DNA of 7,679 nt from Lentzea sp. (GCA_030146905.1 JASLAV010000789.1:1-7679); one strand, 5' to 3'; numbered from the stretch's first letter, positions 1 to 6,382 are shown. A program made the numbers and translations. The notes: generated by a model not told the origin, from the sequence alone.

Positions 1-92
1 GTTGACGGTGCCGTGGACGAGCGGCGAAAACCTCAGCCTTGACGACACACCGGATCAGCCGGATGACCGAGGCCGTCGAGGTGCCGTGGTCC

Positions 93-98
93 TACCGT
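93..98 (+). promoter_or_regulatory. Possible -10 element (TACCGT) for a leaderless kinase mRNA
   Basis: TACCGT fits the loose actinobacterial -10 pattern TANNNT and ends 8 bases before GTG 107. No Shine-Dalgarno sequence at a workable distance from that GTG is seen. No convincing -35 lies 17-18 bases upstream; a TTGACG at 39-44 is too far away. This is a weak prediction that depends on the choice of GTG 107 as start. Confidence 0.25.
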
Positions 99-106
99 TG
101 TCTCTC

Positions 107-1237
107 GTGGACAGTCATCGGGGCCAGTGGCCGATCGCCGGTGTGCTCGCGCTCCTCATGCTGGGCGAGCTCATCTTGATGAACGGGCCGCGCAGCGCCG
201 AGGCGCTCGTGTGGCTGCTCAGCGTGCCCCTCTGCATCGCCGCGGTCGCCTCGTTCAGGTCGCGCGCCTTCACCATCCCGGTGGCGGTGGTGTCGATCCT
301 CGTGTCGTCCTTCGTCATCCGGGTCTTCGACGTCAGCACGCAGACGATCCTGAGCCCGTTGACGATCGCGGAGACCGCCGCGTGCCTCGTCCTCACGGCT
401 GTCGTGGTGCGCGAGGAACCGCGCCGCGCCGCCATGTGGTCGGTCGGCTCGCTGATGGCGGTGAGCCTGTTCGCCGCCGTCGTCCGGGCCAACTGGCTGT
501 CGGGCCACAACTTCAACGAGATGTTCGGTGCGCTGGTCCTGGGCTTCACGGCCGTCGGCACCGGTCTCTACTTCCGCGCCCGTGACAGGGAGAGCGGCCG
601 CATGATCGCCGCCGTCGTCACCGACGCGCAGAAGGAGGAGCGCATCGCGCTGGCCCGCGAGCTGCACGACGTCGTCGCCCACCACGTGACGGGCATGCTC
701 GTGCAGGCCCAGGCCGCGCTGGAGGTCTCCGACGACGACCCGAAGGCCGCTCACCGCCTGCTGCCGGGCATCGTCCGCTCCGGCACGGAGGCGCTGGGCG
801 CGATGCGGCGCCTCGTCGGCACCCTTCGCCAGGGCGAGAACGACGTCGCCACGACCGACGTCGCCGCCGACGTCATCTCGGCCGTCGAACGCACGCGTGA
901 GCTCGGCTTCGACACCCGCCTGCGCATCGACCTGCCCGACGACGTACCGCCTGAGCTGGGCCGCTCGGTGTTGCGCCTGGTCCAGGAGGCGCTGACGAAC
1001 GTGCACAAGCACGCGCAGGGCCCCACCATGATCGACGTGGAGATCGCGCGGACGCCGAGCGGCGCGTTGCGCGTGGTCGTCACCGACGACGGCCGGCCTG
1101 GCGAGCTGAACCAGGGGGGCTACGGTCTGGTGGGCATGCGGGAGCGGGTGGACCTGCTCGGCGGCCTGTTCTCCGCCGGCCCGCGTGAGAACGGCTGGCA
1201 GGTGCTCGCAGAGCTACCCCTGGAGGGGAAGAAGTGA
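107..1237 (+). CDS. Membrane sensor histidine kinase, NarL/DesK-like (HisKA_3) family; start uncertain
   Basis: Sensor kinase of a two-component system: it should autophosphorylate on a His and pass the phosphate to the response regulator encoded next. Numbered from GTG at 107 (376 residues), six hydrophobic segments lie at about 8-25, 30-49, 56-73, 87-101, 111-126 and 140-156. Next come the dimerisation/H-box ARELHDVVAHHVT with phospho-acceptor H187, the N-box QEALTNVHKHA around N298, the G1-like TDDG at 326-329 and the G2-like GYGLVGMRER from 338. No PAS, HAMP or large extracellular domain is visible, so the signal is probably sensed in or at the membrane. The frame stays open to TTG at base 2, and the true start could be there, at GTG 86, or before the window. 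I prefer GTG 107 because GC at third positions is clearly lower before it (11 of 35 codons end in A/T). The ligand is unknown. Family is confident; start is not. Confidence 0.9.
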   Translation: MDSHRGQWPIAGVLALLMLGELILMNGPRSAEALVWLLSVPLCIAAVASFRSRAFTIPVAVVSILVSSFVIRVFDVSTQTILSPLTIAETAACLVLTAVVVREEPRRAAMWSVGSLMAVSLFAAVVRANWLSGHNFNEMFGALVLGFTAVGTGLYFRARDRESGRMIAAVVTDAQKEERIALARELHDVVAHHVTGMLVQAQAALEVSDDDPKAAHRLLPGIVRSGTEALGAMRRLVGTLRQGENDVATTDVAADVISAVERTRELGFDTRLRIDLPDDVPPELGRSVLRLVQEALTNVHKHAQGPTMIDVEIARTPSGALRVVVTDDGRPGELNQGGYGLVGMRERVDLLGGLFSAGPRENGWQVLAELPLEGKK

Positions 1238-1860
1238 TCTCGGTCCTCATCGCCGACGACCAGGAGATGGTCCGCGTCGGCTTCCGGATGATCCTCGAGA
1301 AGCAGCCCGACATCACCGTCGTGGCGGACGTGCCGGACGGCATCTCCGCCGTGTCCGCCGCCCGTGAGCACAAGCCGGACGTGGCGCTGCTGGACATCCG
1401 CATGCCCGGCCTGGACGGGCTGGAGGTCACCAAGAAGCTGTCCGGTTCCACGAAGGTCGTCGTGGTGACCACGTTCGACCTCGACGAGTACGTGCACACG
1501 GCGCTGGAGAACGGCGCGTCCGGGTTCCTGACGAAGGACGCCGGTCCGGCGCTGCTCGTCGAGGCCGTGCGGGCGGCGGCGCAGGGCAACGCGTTGATCT
1601 CGCCGCAGGTGACCGTGCGAATGCTGGAGCACTTCTCGCGACCGGCGCAGCGCCCCGACCTCGGGCTGCTGACGGCGCGGGAGCAGGACGTCGTGCGGGA
1701 GGTGGCGCGCGGGCTCACCAACCAGGAGATCGCGTCGGCGCTCTTCCTGTCGCTGTCGACGGTGAAGACGCACATCGCGTCCGTGCAGATGAAGCTGAAC
1801 GTGCGCAACCGCGTCGGGATCGCCTCGTGGGCGTGGCGGGCGGGTCTGGTGAACTCGTGA
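1234..1860 (+). CDS. Two-component response regulator, NarL/LuxR (REC-HTH) family
   Basis: DNA-binding transcription regulator of 208 residues, the normal length for the family. The receiver domain (about 3-118) has the acidic pair D8/D9, phospho-acceptor D54 in LLDIRMP, T79/T80 after the fourth strand, and K101 in FLTKDAG. A linker leads to a LuxR-type helix-turn-helix at about 144-205, with LTARE at 146-150 and the recognition region LSLSTVKTHI at 172-181. All key receiver residues are present, so it should be phosphorylatable. GTG at 1234 overlaps the kinase stop in a GTGA tetranucleotide. GGAGG at 1222-1226, 7 bases upstream, supports this start and coupled translation. The kinase just upstream is the obvious partner. 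Target promoters are unknown; no repeat suggesting its own operator was found. Confidence 0.96.
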   Translation: MISVLIADDQEMVRVGFRMILEKQPDITVVADVPDGISAVSAAREHKPDVALLDIRMPGLDGLEVTKKLSGSTKVVVVTTFDLDEYVHTALENGASGFLTKDAGPALLVEAVRAAAQGNALISPQVTVRMLEHFSRPAQRPDLGLLTAREQDVVREVARGLTNQEIASALFLSLSTVKTHIASVQMKLNVRNRVGIASWAWRAGLVNS

Positions 1861-2057
1861 CCACGCCGACGGAGTTCCCGCCCGCGATCGGCAAGGTGGC
1901 CACCCGTGAGCTGGCCGCGCACGGCTACACGACGTTCGACTCGCTGACGAAGGTCTCGGCGAAGGAGCTGCTGAATATCCACGGCGTCGGACCGAAGTCC
2001 ATCAGGATCCTGGGGGAGGAGCTGGCGGCGCAGGGCAAGGCCTACGCCGCCGACTGA
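1857..2057 (+). CDS. Small helix-hairpin-helix protein, putative nucleic-acid-binding
   Basis: A 66-residue soluble protein with one helix-hairpin-helix-like unit: helices at about 9-22 and 35-41, the hairpin IHGVGPKS at 41-48, then a helix to about 58. The GVGP turn followed by a basic/hydrophobic helix is the classic non-sequence-specific DNA-backbone binding signature, also seen in the C-terminal domain of the RNA polymerase alpha subunit. I therefore infer DNA (or RNA) binding, but the partner and role are unknown. The frame opens upstream at 1827, inside the response regulator gene. GTG at 1857 is preferred because it overlaps the regulator's TGA in a GTGA tetranucleotide, repeating the kinase/regulator junction. 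The Shine-Dalgarno sequence is weak (GGTG at 1848-1851), so translation probably depends on coupling. It ends 3 bases from a converging stop codon. Confidence 0.85.
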   Translation: MTTPTEFPPAIGKVATRELAAHGYTTFDSLTKVSAKELLNIHGVGPKSIRILGEELAAQGKAYAAD

Positions 2058-2060
2058 CTC

Positions 2061-2924
2061 TTAGACGCCCATCGGGTGCCAGACCGTCTTCGTCTCCAGG
2101 TAGGCGCGGATCCGCGACAGGTCGGGCGTGACCGCGAAGTCCTCGCCGGCCTTGTTGCGCAGCACGCGCTTCACCGTTCCCGCCGCCGACCGCTCCAGGT
2201 CGGCGCGCAGCGAGTCCGGTGCGCCGGTGAGGTCGAGCGCGTTCACGTCGGCGTGCGACGCGAGCCACGGCGCGATCTCCGCTGTGCGGCCGGTGATGAT
2301 GTTGACGACACCGCCGGGCACGTCGCTCGTGGCGAGCACCTCGGACAGCGTGATCGCGGGCAGCGGCCGGTCCTGCGAGGTGATGACCACGCAGGTGTTG
2401 CCGGAGGCGATCACCGGTGCGATCACCGACACCAGGCCCAGCAACGACGACTGCTGCGGCGCCAGCACCGCGACGACGCCCGTCGGTTCCGGCGTGGAGA
2501 ACGAGAAGTACGGCCCGGCGACGGGGTTCGACGACCCCAGCACGGCCGCGATCTTGTCGGTCCAGCCCGCGTACCAGACCCAGCGGTCGATCGCGGTGTC
2601 CACGGTGGACTGGGCCTTCTTCAGCGGCACGCCCTCCGAGGCCGCGACCTCGCTGACGAACTGCTCGCGGCGGCCCTCCAGCACCTCGGCCACGCGGTAC
2701 AGGACCTGGCCGCGGTTGTAGGCCGTGGCACCGGACCAGCCGCCGAAGGCCTTGCGGGCGGCGGCGACGGCGTCGCGCGCGTCCTTGCGGGAACCCAGCG
2801 CGGCGTTGGCGAGGAAGGCGCCCTTCGAGTCGGTCACCGGGTAGCTGCGGCCGGACTCCGACCGCGGGAACTTGCCACCGATGTAGAGCTTGTAGGTCTT
2901 CGCGACCGTGACGCGATCAGACAT
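2061..2924 (-). CDS. Truncated aldehyde-dehydrogenase-like protein without catalytic domain (possible ALDH16 C-terminal-domain equivalent)
   Basis: This 287-residue protein belongs to the ALDH superfamily but is only about 60% of usual length. Residues 12-255 follow the ALDH N-terminal, NAD-binding half: YIGGKFP at 14-20, the helical bundle, a strand and GNTCVV at 175-180, and DVPGGVVNIITG at 201-212. The catalytic Asn loop is APQQSS (155-160) instead of PWNFP, the cofactor-contacting KPAE is replaced by TSQD (182-185), and FTGS is replaced by LTGA (232-235). The Glu of the LELGG motif and the whole Cys-bearing domain are absent. It then jumps to a C-terminal strand, YLETKTVWHPMG (275-286), the usual ALDH oligomerisation element. 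ATG at 2924 overlaps the upstream ALDH gene by 8 bases and has GGAGG 9 bases before it, so it is translated separately. It is probably a non-catalytic partner subunit. Decay of a duplicate is less likely, since the frame is intact with good codon usage. Confidence 0.88.
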   Translation of the reverse strand: MSDRVTVAKTYKLYIGGKFPRSESGRSYPVTDSKGAFLANAALGSRKDARDAVAAARKAFGGWSGATAYNRGQVLYRVAEVLEGRREQFVSEVAASEGVPLKKAQSTVDTAIDRWVWYAGWTDKIAAVLGSSNPVAGPYFSFSTPEPTGVVAVLAPQQSSLLGLVSVIAPVIASGNTCVVITSQDRPLPAITLSEVLATSDVPGGVVNIITGRTAEIAPWLASHADVNALDLTGAPDSLRADLERSAAGTVKRVLRNKAGEDFAVTPDLSRIRAYLETKTVWHPMGV

Positions 2925-4344
2925 CGAGGTAGGCCTCCAGACCGGTGCGGCCGCCCTCACGGCCGAAGCCCGACTCCTGGTACCCGCCGAACGGCGCGGT
3001 CGGGTCGAAGCGGTTGAACGTGTTGGACCACACCACACCGGCGCGCATCCGTTGCGCCATCCAGAGGATGCGCGAGCCCTTCTCCGTCCAGATGCCGGCG
3101 GACAGGCCGTACGGCGTGTTGTTCGCCTTGGCCACCGCCTCGTCGGGCGTGCGGAACGTCAGCACCGACAGCACCGGGCCGAAGATCTCCTCGCGGGCGA
3201 TGCGCATCGCCTGCGAGACGTTGGAGAAGACGGTCGGGGCGAAGAAGAAACCCTTGTCCGGCAACGGGCACGACGACGTCCAGCGCTGGGCGCCCTCGGC
3301 CTCGCCCGACTCGGTCAGCTCCTTGATCCTGTCCAGCTGCTCGCGCGAGTTGATCGCGCCGACGTCGGTGTTCTTGTCCAGCGGGTCGCCGACGCGCAGC
3401 GTGGACACCCGCGCGTGCAGCTTCTCCAGCAGCTCGTCGGCGACGGACTCCTGCACCAGCAGGCGCGACCCGGCGCAGCAGACGTGGCCCTGGTTGAAGA
3501 AGATGCCGTTGACGATGCCCTCGACGGCCTGGTCGAGCGGGGCGTCGTCGAACACGATGTTCGCGGCCTTGCCGCCCAGTTCCAGCGTGAGCTTCTTGTT
3601 CGTGCCGGCCAGCTGACCCTGGATGATCTTGCCGACCTCGGTGGACCCGGTGAAGGCCACCTTGTTCACGTCGTCGTGCCGGACGATCGCGCTGCCGACG
3701 TCACCGGCACCGGGGATGATGTTGACGACACCCGGCGGCAGGTCGCACTGCTGGATGATGTCGGCCAGCACCAGCGCGGTCAGCGGCGTGGTCTCCGCCG
3801 GCTTGAGCACGACGGTGTTGCCGCACGCCAGCGCGGGCGCGATCTTCCACGCCGCCATCAGCAGCGGGAAGTTCCACGGGATCACCTGTCCCGCGACGCC
3901 CAGCGGCCGCGGGTCGGGCCCGTAGCCCGCGTAGGAGAGCTTGTCGGCCCACCCCGCGTGGTAGAAGAAGTGCGAGGCGGCCGTCGGGACGTCGACGTCG
4001 CGCGACTCCTTGATCGGCTTGCCGTTGTCGAGCGACTCCAGCACCGCGAGCTCGCGCCCGCGTTCCTGGATCTGCCGCGCGATCCGGTAGATGTACTTGG
4101 CGCGCTCACTGCCCGGCATCTTCGACCACACGCGGTCGTAGGCGCGGCGGGCGGCCTTGACCGCGGTGTCCACATCGGACTGCGACGCGGTGGAGACCTC
4201 CGCCAGCACCTCCTCGGTGGCCGGGTTGACGGTCTTGAGCGGCTCGCCGGAGCCCTCGACGAACTTGCCGTCGACGAACATCCGGTAGTTCGGCTTGAGG
4301 TTCGCGATGTCCCGCGACTCGGGCGCGGGGGCGTATTCCCACAT
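2917..4344 (-). CDS. NAD(P)-dependent aldehyde dehydrogenase, catalytically complete but lacking the C-terminal strand
   Basis: Oxidises an aldehyde to its carboxylic acid. The protein has 475 residues with all catalytic motifs: PWNFP at 156-160 (oxyanion N158), KPAE from K181, FTGSTEVG at 231-238, LELGGK with general base E255, NQGHVCCAGSR with nucleophile C289, and EEIFGPV from 385 with cofactor-binding E386. The end is unusual. Family members normally continue from GLEAY into a strand of the type VKTVW plus about 10 residues, but here the protein stops at GLEAYLDV. The missing strand type is found at the end of the next gene's product. The start lies 6 bases after the deoC stop and overlaps the next ALDH-like gene by 8 bases, so the three genes form one operon. 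Acetaldehyde from the DeoC reaction is the natural candidate substrate, but sequence alone does not fix specificity. Confidence 0.95.
   Translation of the reverse strand: MWEYAPAPESRDIANLKPNYRMFVDGKFVEGSGEPLKTVNPATEEVLAEVSTASQSDVDTAVKAARRAYDRVWSKMPGSERAKYIYRIARQIQERGRELAVLESLDNGKPIKESRDVDVPTAASHFFYHAGWADKLSYAGYGPDPRPLGVAGQVIPWNFPLLMAAWKIAPALACGNTVVLKPAETTPLTALVLADIIQQCDLPPGVVNIIPGAGDVGSAIVRHDDVNKVAFTGSTEVGKIIQGQLAGTNKKLTLELGGKAANIVFDDAPLDQAVEGIVNGIFFNQGHVCCAGSRLLVQESVADELLEKLHARVSTLRVGDPLDKNTDVGAINSREQLDRIKELTESGEAEGAQRWTSSCPLPDKGFFFAPTVFSNVSQAMRIAREEIFGPVLSVLTFRTPDEAVAKANNTPYGLSAGIWTEKGSRILWMAQRMRAGVVWSNTFNRFDPTAPFGGYQESGFGREGGRTGLEAYLDV
2934..2938 (-). promoter_or_regulatory. Shine-Dalgarno GGAGG for the truncated ALDH gene
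   Basis: On the minus strand GGAGG sits inside the last codons of the upstream ALDH gene (Leu-Glu-Ala), 9 bases before ATG 2924. It fixes the start of the short ALDH-like protein and excludes the longer frame opening at 3038. It also shows that the short protein is an independently initiated product and not the far side of a frameshift. Confidence 0.75.
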
Positions 4345-4350
4345 GTCTTC

Positions 4351-5307
4351 TCAGTCCACCGTCACGTAGTCCGGGCCGCTGTAGTGGCCGTCCAACTGGG
4401 TCCGCCGCTGCATGAGCAGGTCGTTCAGCAACGTCGACGCGCCGAACCGGAAGAGGTGCGGGTCGAGCCACTCCGGCCCGGCCACCTCGTGCACCGCCAC
4501 CAGGTACTTGATCGCGTCCTTGGTGGCGCGGATGCCGCCGGCGGGCTTGACCCCGCGCAGCTCACCCGTCTGGTCCTTCCAGTCCCGCACCGCCTGCAGC
4601 ATCACGTGCGTGACCGGCAACGTCGCGGCCGGCTGCACCTTGCCGGTCGAGGTCTTGATGAAGTCGCCACCGGCCAGCAGCGCGAGCCAGGACGCGCGGC
4701 GCACGTTGTCGTACGTCACGAGCTCGCCGGTCTCGAGGATGACCTTGAGGTGCGCGTCGCCGCACGCCTCCTTGATCTTGACGATCTCCTCGAACACCTG
4801 CCCGTAGCGGCCGGAGAGGAACGCGCCGCGGTCGATCACCATGTCGACCTCGGAGGCGCCCTGCTCGACGGCGAAGCGGGTGTCGGCCAGCTTGACGTCC
4901 ATCGTGCTGCGCCCGCTGGGGAACGCCGTGGCGACGCTGGCGACGTTGATGCCGGTGTCCCGGAGCTCGTCGGCGGCCGTCTTGACCATGTCCGGGTAGA
5001 CGCAGACCGCCGCGACCCGCGGCACCTCCGGCCGCTCGGGGTCCGGCCGCTTGGCCTTGGCGGCCAGGCCGCGCACCTTGCCGTGGGTGTCGGCGCCCTC
5101 GAGCGTGGTGAGGTCCACCATGCTGATCGCCAGGTCGATGGCGTGCAGCTTGGAGGCCTTCTTGATGCTCCGCGTGCCGAGGCCCGCGGCTCGTTGCTCG
5201 ACGCCGACCTGGTCGACGCCGGGGAGCCCGTGGAGGAAACGCCGCAGCGACGAGTCGTCGCGCACGGCGTCAGCCAGGGCCGACGGCAGTGTCGTTGGAG
5301 CAGCCAT
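4351..5307 (-). CDS. deoC: Deoxyribose-phosphate aldolase (DERA)
   Basis: Class I aldolase splitting 2-deoxy-D-ribose 5-phosphate into glyceraldehyde 3-phosphate and acetaldehyde; a cytoplasmic enzyme of deoxynucleoside salvage and catabolism. The TIM-barrel signatures are all present: EVDMVID with catalytic D155, LKVILETGEL at 187-196, FIKTSTGK with Schiff-base K218, GVKPAGGIR with K254, and the phosphate-binding end RFGAS at 287-291. At 318 residues it is longer than the roughly 250-260-residue enterobacterial enzyme. The extra length is an N-terminal extension of about 50 residues and a longer tail, as in the animal-type and many actinobacterial DERA proteins. ATG 5307 is the first gene of the deoC-ALDH-ALDH-like operon. 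No Shine-Dalgarno sequence precedes it, and a -10-like hexamer 7 bases upstream suggests a leaderless mRNA. No other deo gene is in the window. Confidence 0.97.
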   Translation of the reverse strand: MAAPTTLPSALADAVRDDSSLRRFLHGLPGVDQVGVEQRAAGLGTRSIKKASKLHAIDLAISMVDLTTLEGADTHGKVRGLAAKAKRPDPERPEVPRVAAVCVYPDMVKTAADELRDTGINVASVATAFPSGRSTMDVKLADTRFAVEQGASEVDMVIDRGAFLSGRYGQVFEEIVKIKEACGDAHLKVILETGELVTYDNVRRASWLALLAGGDFIKTSTGKVQPAATLPVTHVMLQAVRDWKDQTGELRGVKPAGGIRATKDAIKYLVAVHEVAGPEWLDPHLFRFGASTLLNDLLMQRRTQLDGHYSGPDYVTVD

Positions 5308-5314
5308 GTCCGCG

Positions 5315-5344
5315 AGTCTAAGCGGAATGGGACGCCCGTCCTAA
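5315..5344 (-). promoter_or_regulatory. Predicted promoter of the deoC-ALDH operon (leaderless)
   Basis: On the minus strand TAGACT (5320-5315) matches TANNNT. TTAGGA (5344-5339) lies 18 bases upstream as a weak -35 (3 of 6 consensus positions). Seven bases separate the -10 hexamer from ATG 5307, which puts the predicted transcription start on or next to the A of ATG. The bases between (CGCGGAC) hold no Shine-Dalgarno sequence. The rest of the 116-base gap 5308-5423 shows no clear operator or terminator. Confidence 0.5.
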
Positions 5345-5423
5345 GTGCGGCGATCCGCGCAGGTCAGAGCGGCTGAGAGGCACCGTCCGCCCGAGCTCCT
5401 GCCACGGCGGCACGGCACCGGCT

Positions 5424-5738
5424 TCAGCGCAGCAGTTCGGGCCGATCGATGATGACCACCTCGCCCGCACGGCCGTGCTCCTCGTAGAACTCGGCGACGT
5501 CGTCGAGGTCCTCCACCGGTTCGCCCAGCCACGACCAGTCGCCCGGCAGCTTCGCGAGCTCGTCGCGCGCGATCTTGAGCACGTACTCGAGGCGGTTGAC
5601 GTCACGGCGGAGGTGAAAGCCGGCCTGCGGGCTGGAGATGACCACCGTCCACCGGTGGGTGGCGCGTTCGCCGTCCATCTTGAGCCAGATGCGCGCGCCG
5701 GCCATTTCCGCCAGTTCGACGAAGTCGGCCAGCCTCAT
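5424..5738 (-). CDS. Conserved-looking hypothetical protein, 104 residues, unrecognised
   Basis: I do not recognise this family. It is a small, acidic-ended soluble protein of 104 residues without signal peptide, membrane segment or Cys. It begins MRLADFVELAEMAGARIWLK, with a probable helix at 2-14, strands at 16-21 and 29-36 (RWTVVISS) and helices at 48-63 and 78-87 (acidic: EDLDDVAEFYEE). It ends in a strand, EVVIIDRPELL. An alpha/beta fold is likely. ATG 5738 shares one base with the stop of the upstream DUF1707/LiaF-like gene (TGATG), and no good Shine-Dalgarno sequence is present, so synthesis is probably coupled to that gene and the two products may act together. The frame opens upstream at 6062, but that part is a shadow of the DUF1707 gene with arginine-rich, out-of-frame composition. 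GTG 5741 is an alternative start. Confidence 0.8.
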   Translation of the reverse strand: MRLADFVELAEMAGARIWLKMDGERATHRWTVVISSPQAGFHLRRDVNRLEYVLKIARDELAKLPGDWSWLGEPVEDLDDVAEFYEEHGRAGEVVIIDRPELLR

Positions 5739-6382
5739 CACTCGAGCAGTTCGCGCAGGATGCCGCGTTTCTTCTTCTTGGGCCCCTTCACCTCGACGCC
5801 GCCCATGATGGCGAGCCCGGTGATCCGCACGGTCGGCGCGCCGGGGATGTGCGGCCGCCCCGGCGCGCGGTCCTCGAAGGCGCCCATGAACCCGAACCCG
5901 TCGACCGTGATGTTGATGTCGTCGGGCACCCGGATCTCGACACCGCCCCAGAACGCGAAGCAGCTGATGGTGACCTCCTGCTCGGCGAACCGGGCGTGGG
6001 TCAGGTCGATCTCGACGCCGCCCATGACCGCGACGGCGTTGTGCAGGCGCGGGACGACCCACTGGCCCTTGCGGTTGACGCCGGACCAGAAGGCGACCGA
6101 CACCGCGCTGCCGGGCTCGCCGCCGATCCTGTCGCTCACCGCCGGCTGGTACTGCGGCCCGACCTGGGGCTGCGGCAGTCCGCTGAGCACCAGGTCGGCG
6201 GTGATGGGCACGAGCTCGCCGTAGGTCTTGGCGGCGTAGACCGCCACCAGGCGCTCGTCCAGCTCGTGGATGTCCAGGCGCCCCTCGGCGGTCGCCTTGT
6301 GCAGCACCTGCGCGATCCGTTCGCGGTCAGCGTCCGAGGCGCGCATGTGACTGTGGTCAGCCGGTACCAGCTCGTCGCTCAC
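5738..6382 (-). CDS. DUF1707 and LiaF-like (cell-wall-active antibiotics response) domain protein
   Basis: A two-domain protein of 214 residues. Residues 13-65 are a DUF1707 domain (MRASDADRERIAQVL, then GRLDIHELDERL and TYGEL), an actinobacterial helical domain of unclear role. A linker rich in Pro and Gln (69-80) leads to a C-terminal LiaF-like/DUF2154 region at about 105-200, built of repeated beta units with the motif GGVE: AVMGGVEIDL (118-127), FWGGVEIRVP (144-153), the variant FMGAFED (165-171) and IMGGVEVKG (192-200). The tail is Lys-rich (KKKKR, 202-206). No membrane helix or signal peptide is seen. LiaF-like proteins elsewhere modulate cell-envelope stress two-component systems; a similar role here is only inferred. 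GTG 6382 is preferred because of the leaderless promoter arrangement; ATG 6346 at the DUF1707 edge is the alternative. The gene is coupled to the 104-residue protein downstream. Confidence 0.92.
   Translation of the reverse strand: MSDELVPADHSHMRASDADRERIAQVLHKATAEGRLDIHELDERLVAVYAAKTYGELVPITADLVLSGLPQPQVGPQYQPAVSDRIGGEPGSAVSVAFWSGVNRKGQWVVPRLHNAVAVMGGVEIDLTHARFAEQEVTISCFAFWGGVEIRVPDDINITVDGFGFMGAFEDRAPGRPHIPGAPTVRITGLAIMGGVEVKGPKKKKRGILRELLE

Noticed and set aside
39..44. TTGACG as a -35 element for the kinase operon
   Set aside because: At 17-18 bases downstream there is no TANNNT (GATGAC region), and it is too far from the TACCGT at 93-98.
92..1012. Minus-strand open frame opposite the histidine kinase
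   Set aside because: Arg/Asp/His-rich low-complexity translation and no motifs, while the opposite strand encodes an unmistakable kinase.
1080..1982. Minus-strand open frame opposite the response regulator
   Set aside because: Crosses the kinase, regulator and helix-hairpin-helix genes, with a Ser/Arg/Thr-rich composition typical of GC-rich shadows.
2925..3038. Longer N-terminus for the truncated ALDH
   Set aside because: The added 38 residues are Arg/Ala/Ser-rich, lie wholly inside the upstream ALDH gene in another frame, and ignore the GGAGG-ATG at 2938-2922.
2061..4344. Two ALDH frames as one gene broken by a frameshift
   Set aside because: Both encode the N-terminal ALDH half, so the second is not the continuation of the first, and it has its own ribosome site and start.
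2908..5376. Very long plus-strand open frame (822 codons) opposite the ALDH/deoC operon
   Set aside because: It is the antisense shadow of three well-supported genes. It is made almost wholly of Arg, Gly, Val, Asp, His and Leu, crosses gene borders, and has no family motif; high GC content removes stops in this phase.
5308..5423. Terminator or regulator site between the 104-residue gene and deoC
   Set aside because: Only 4-bp stems (for example GCGG-CGAT-CCGC at 5347-5358) were found, which is expected by chance at this GC content.
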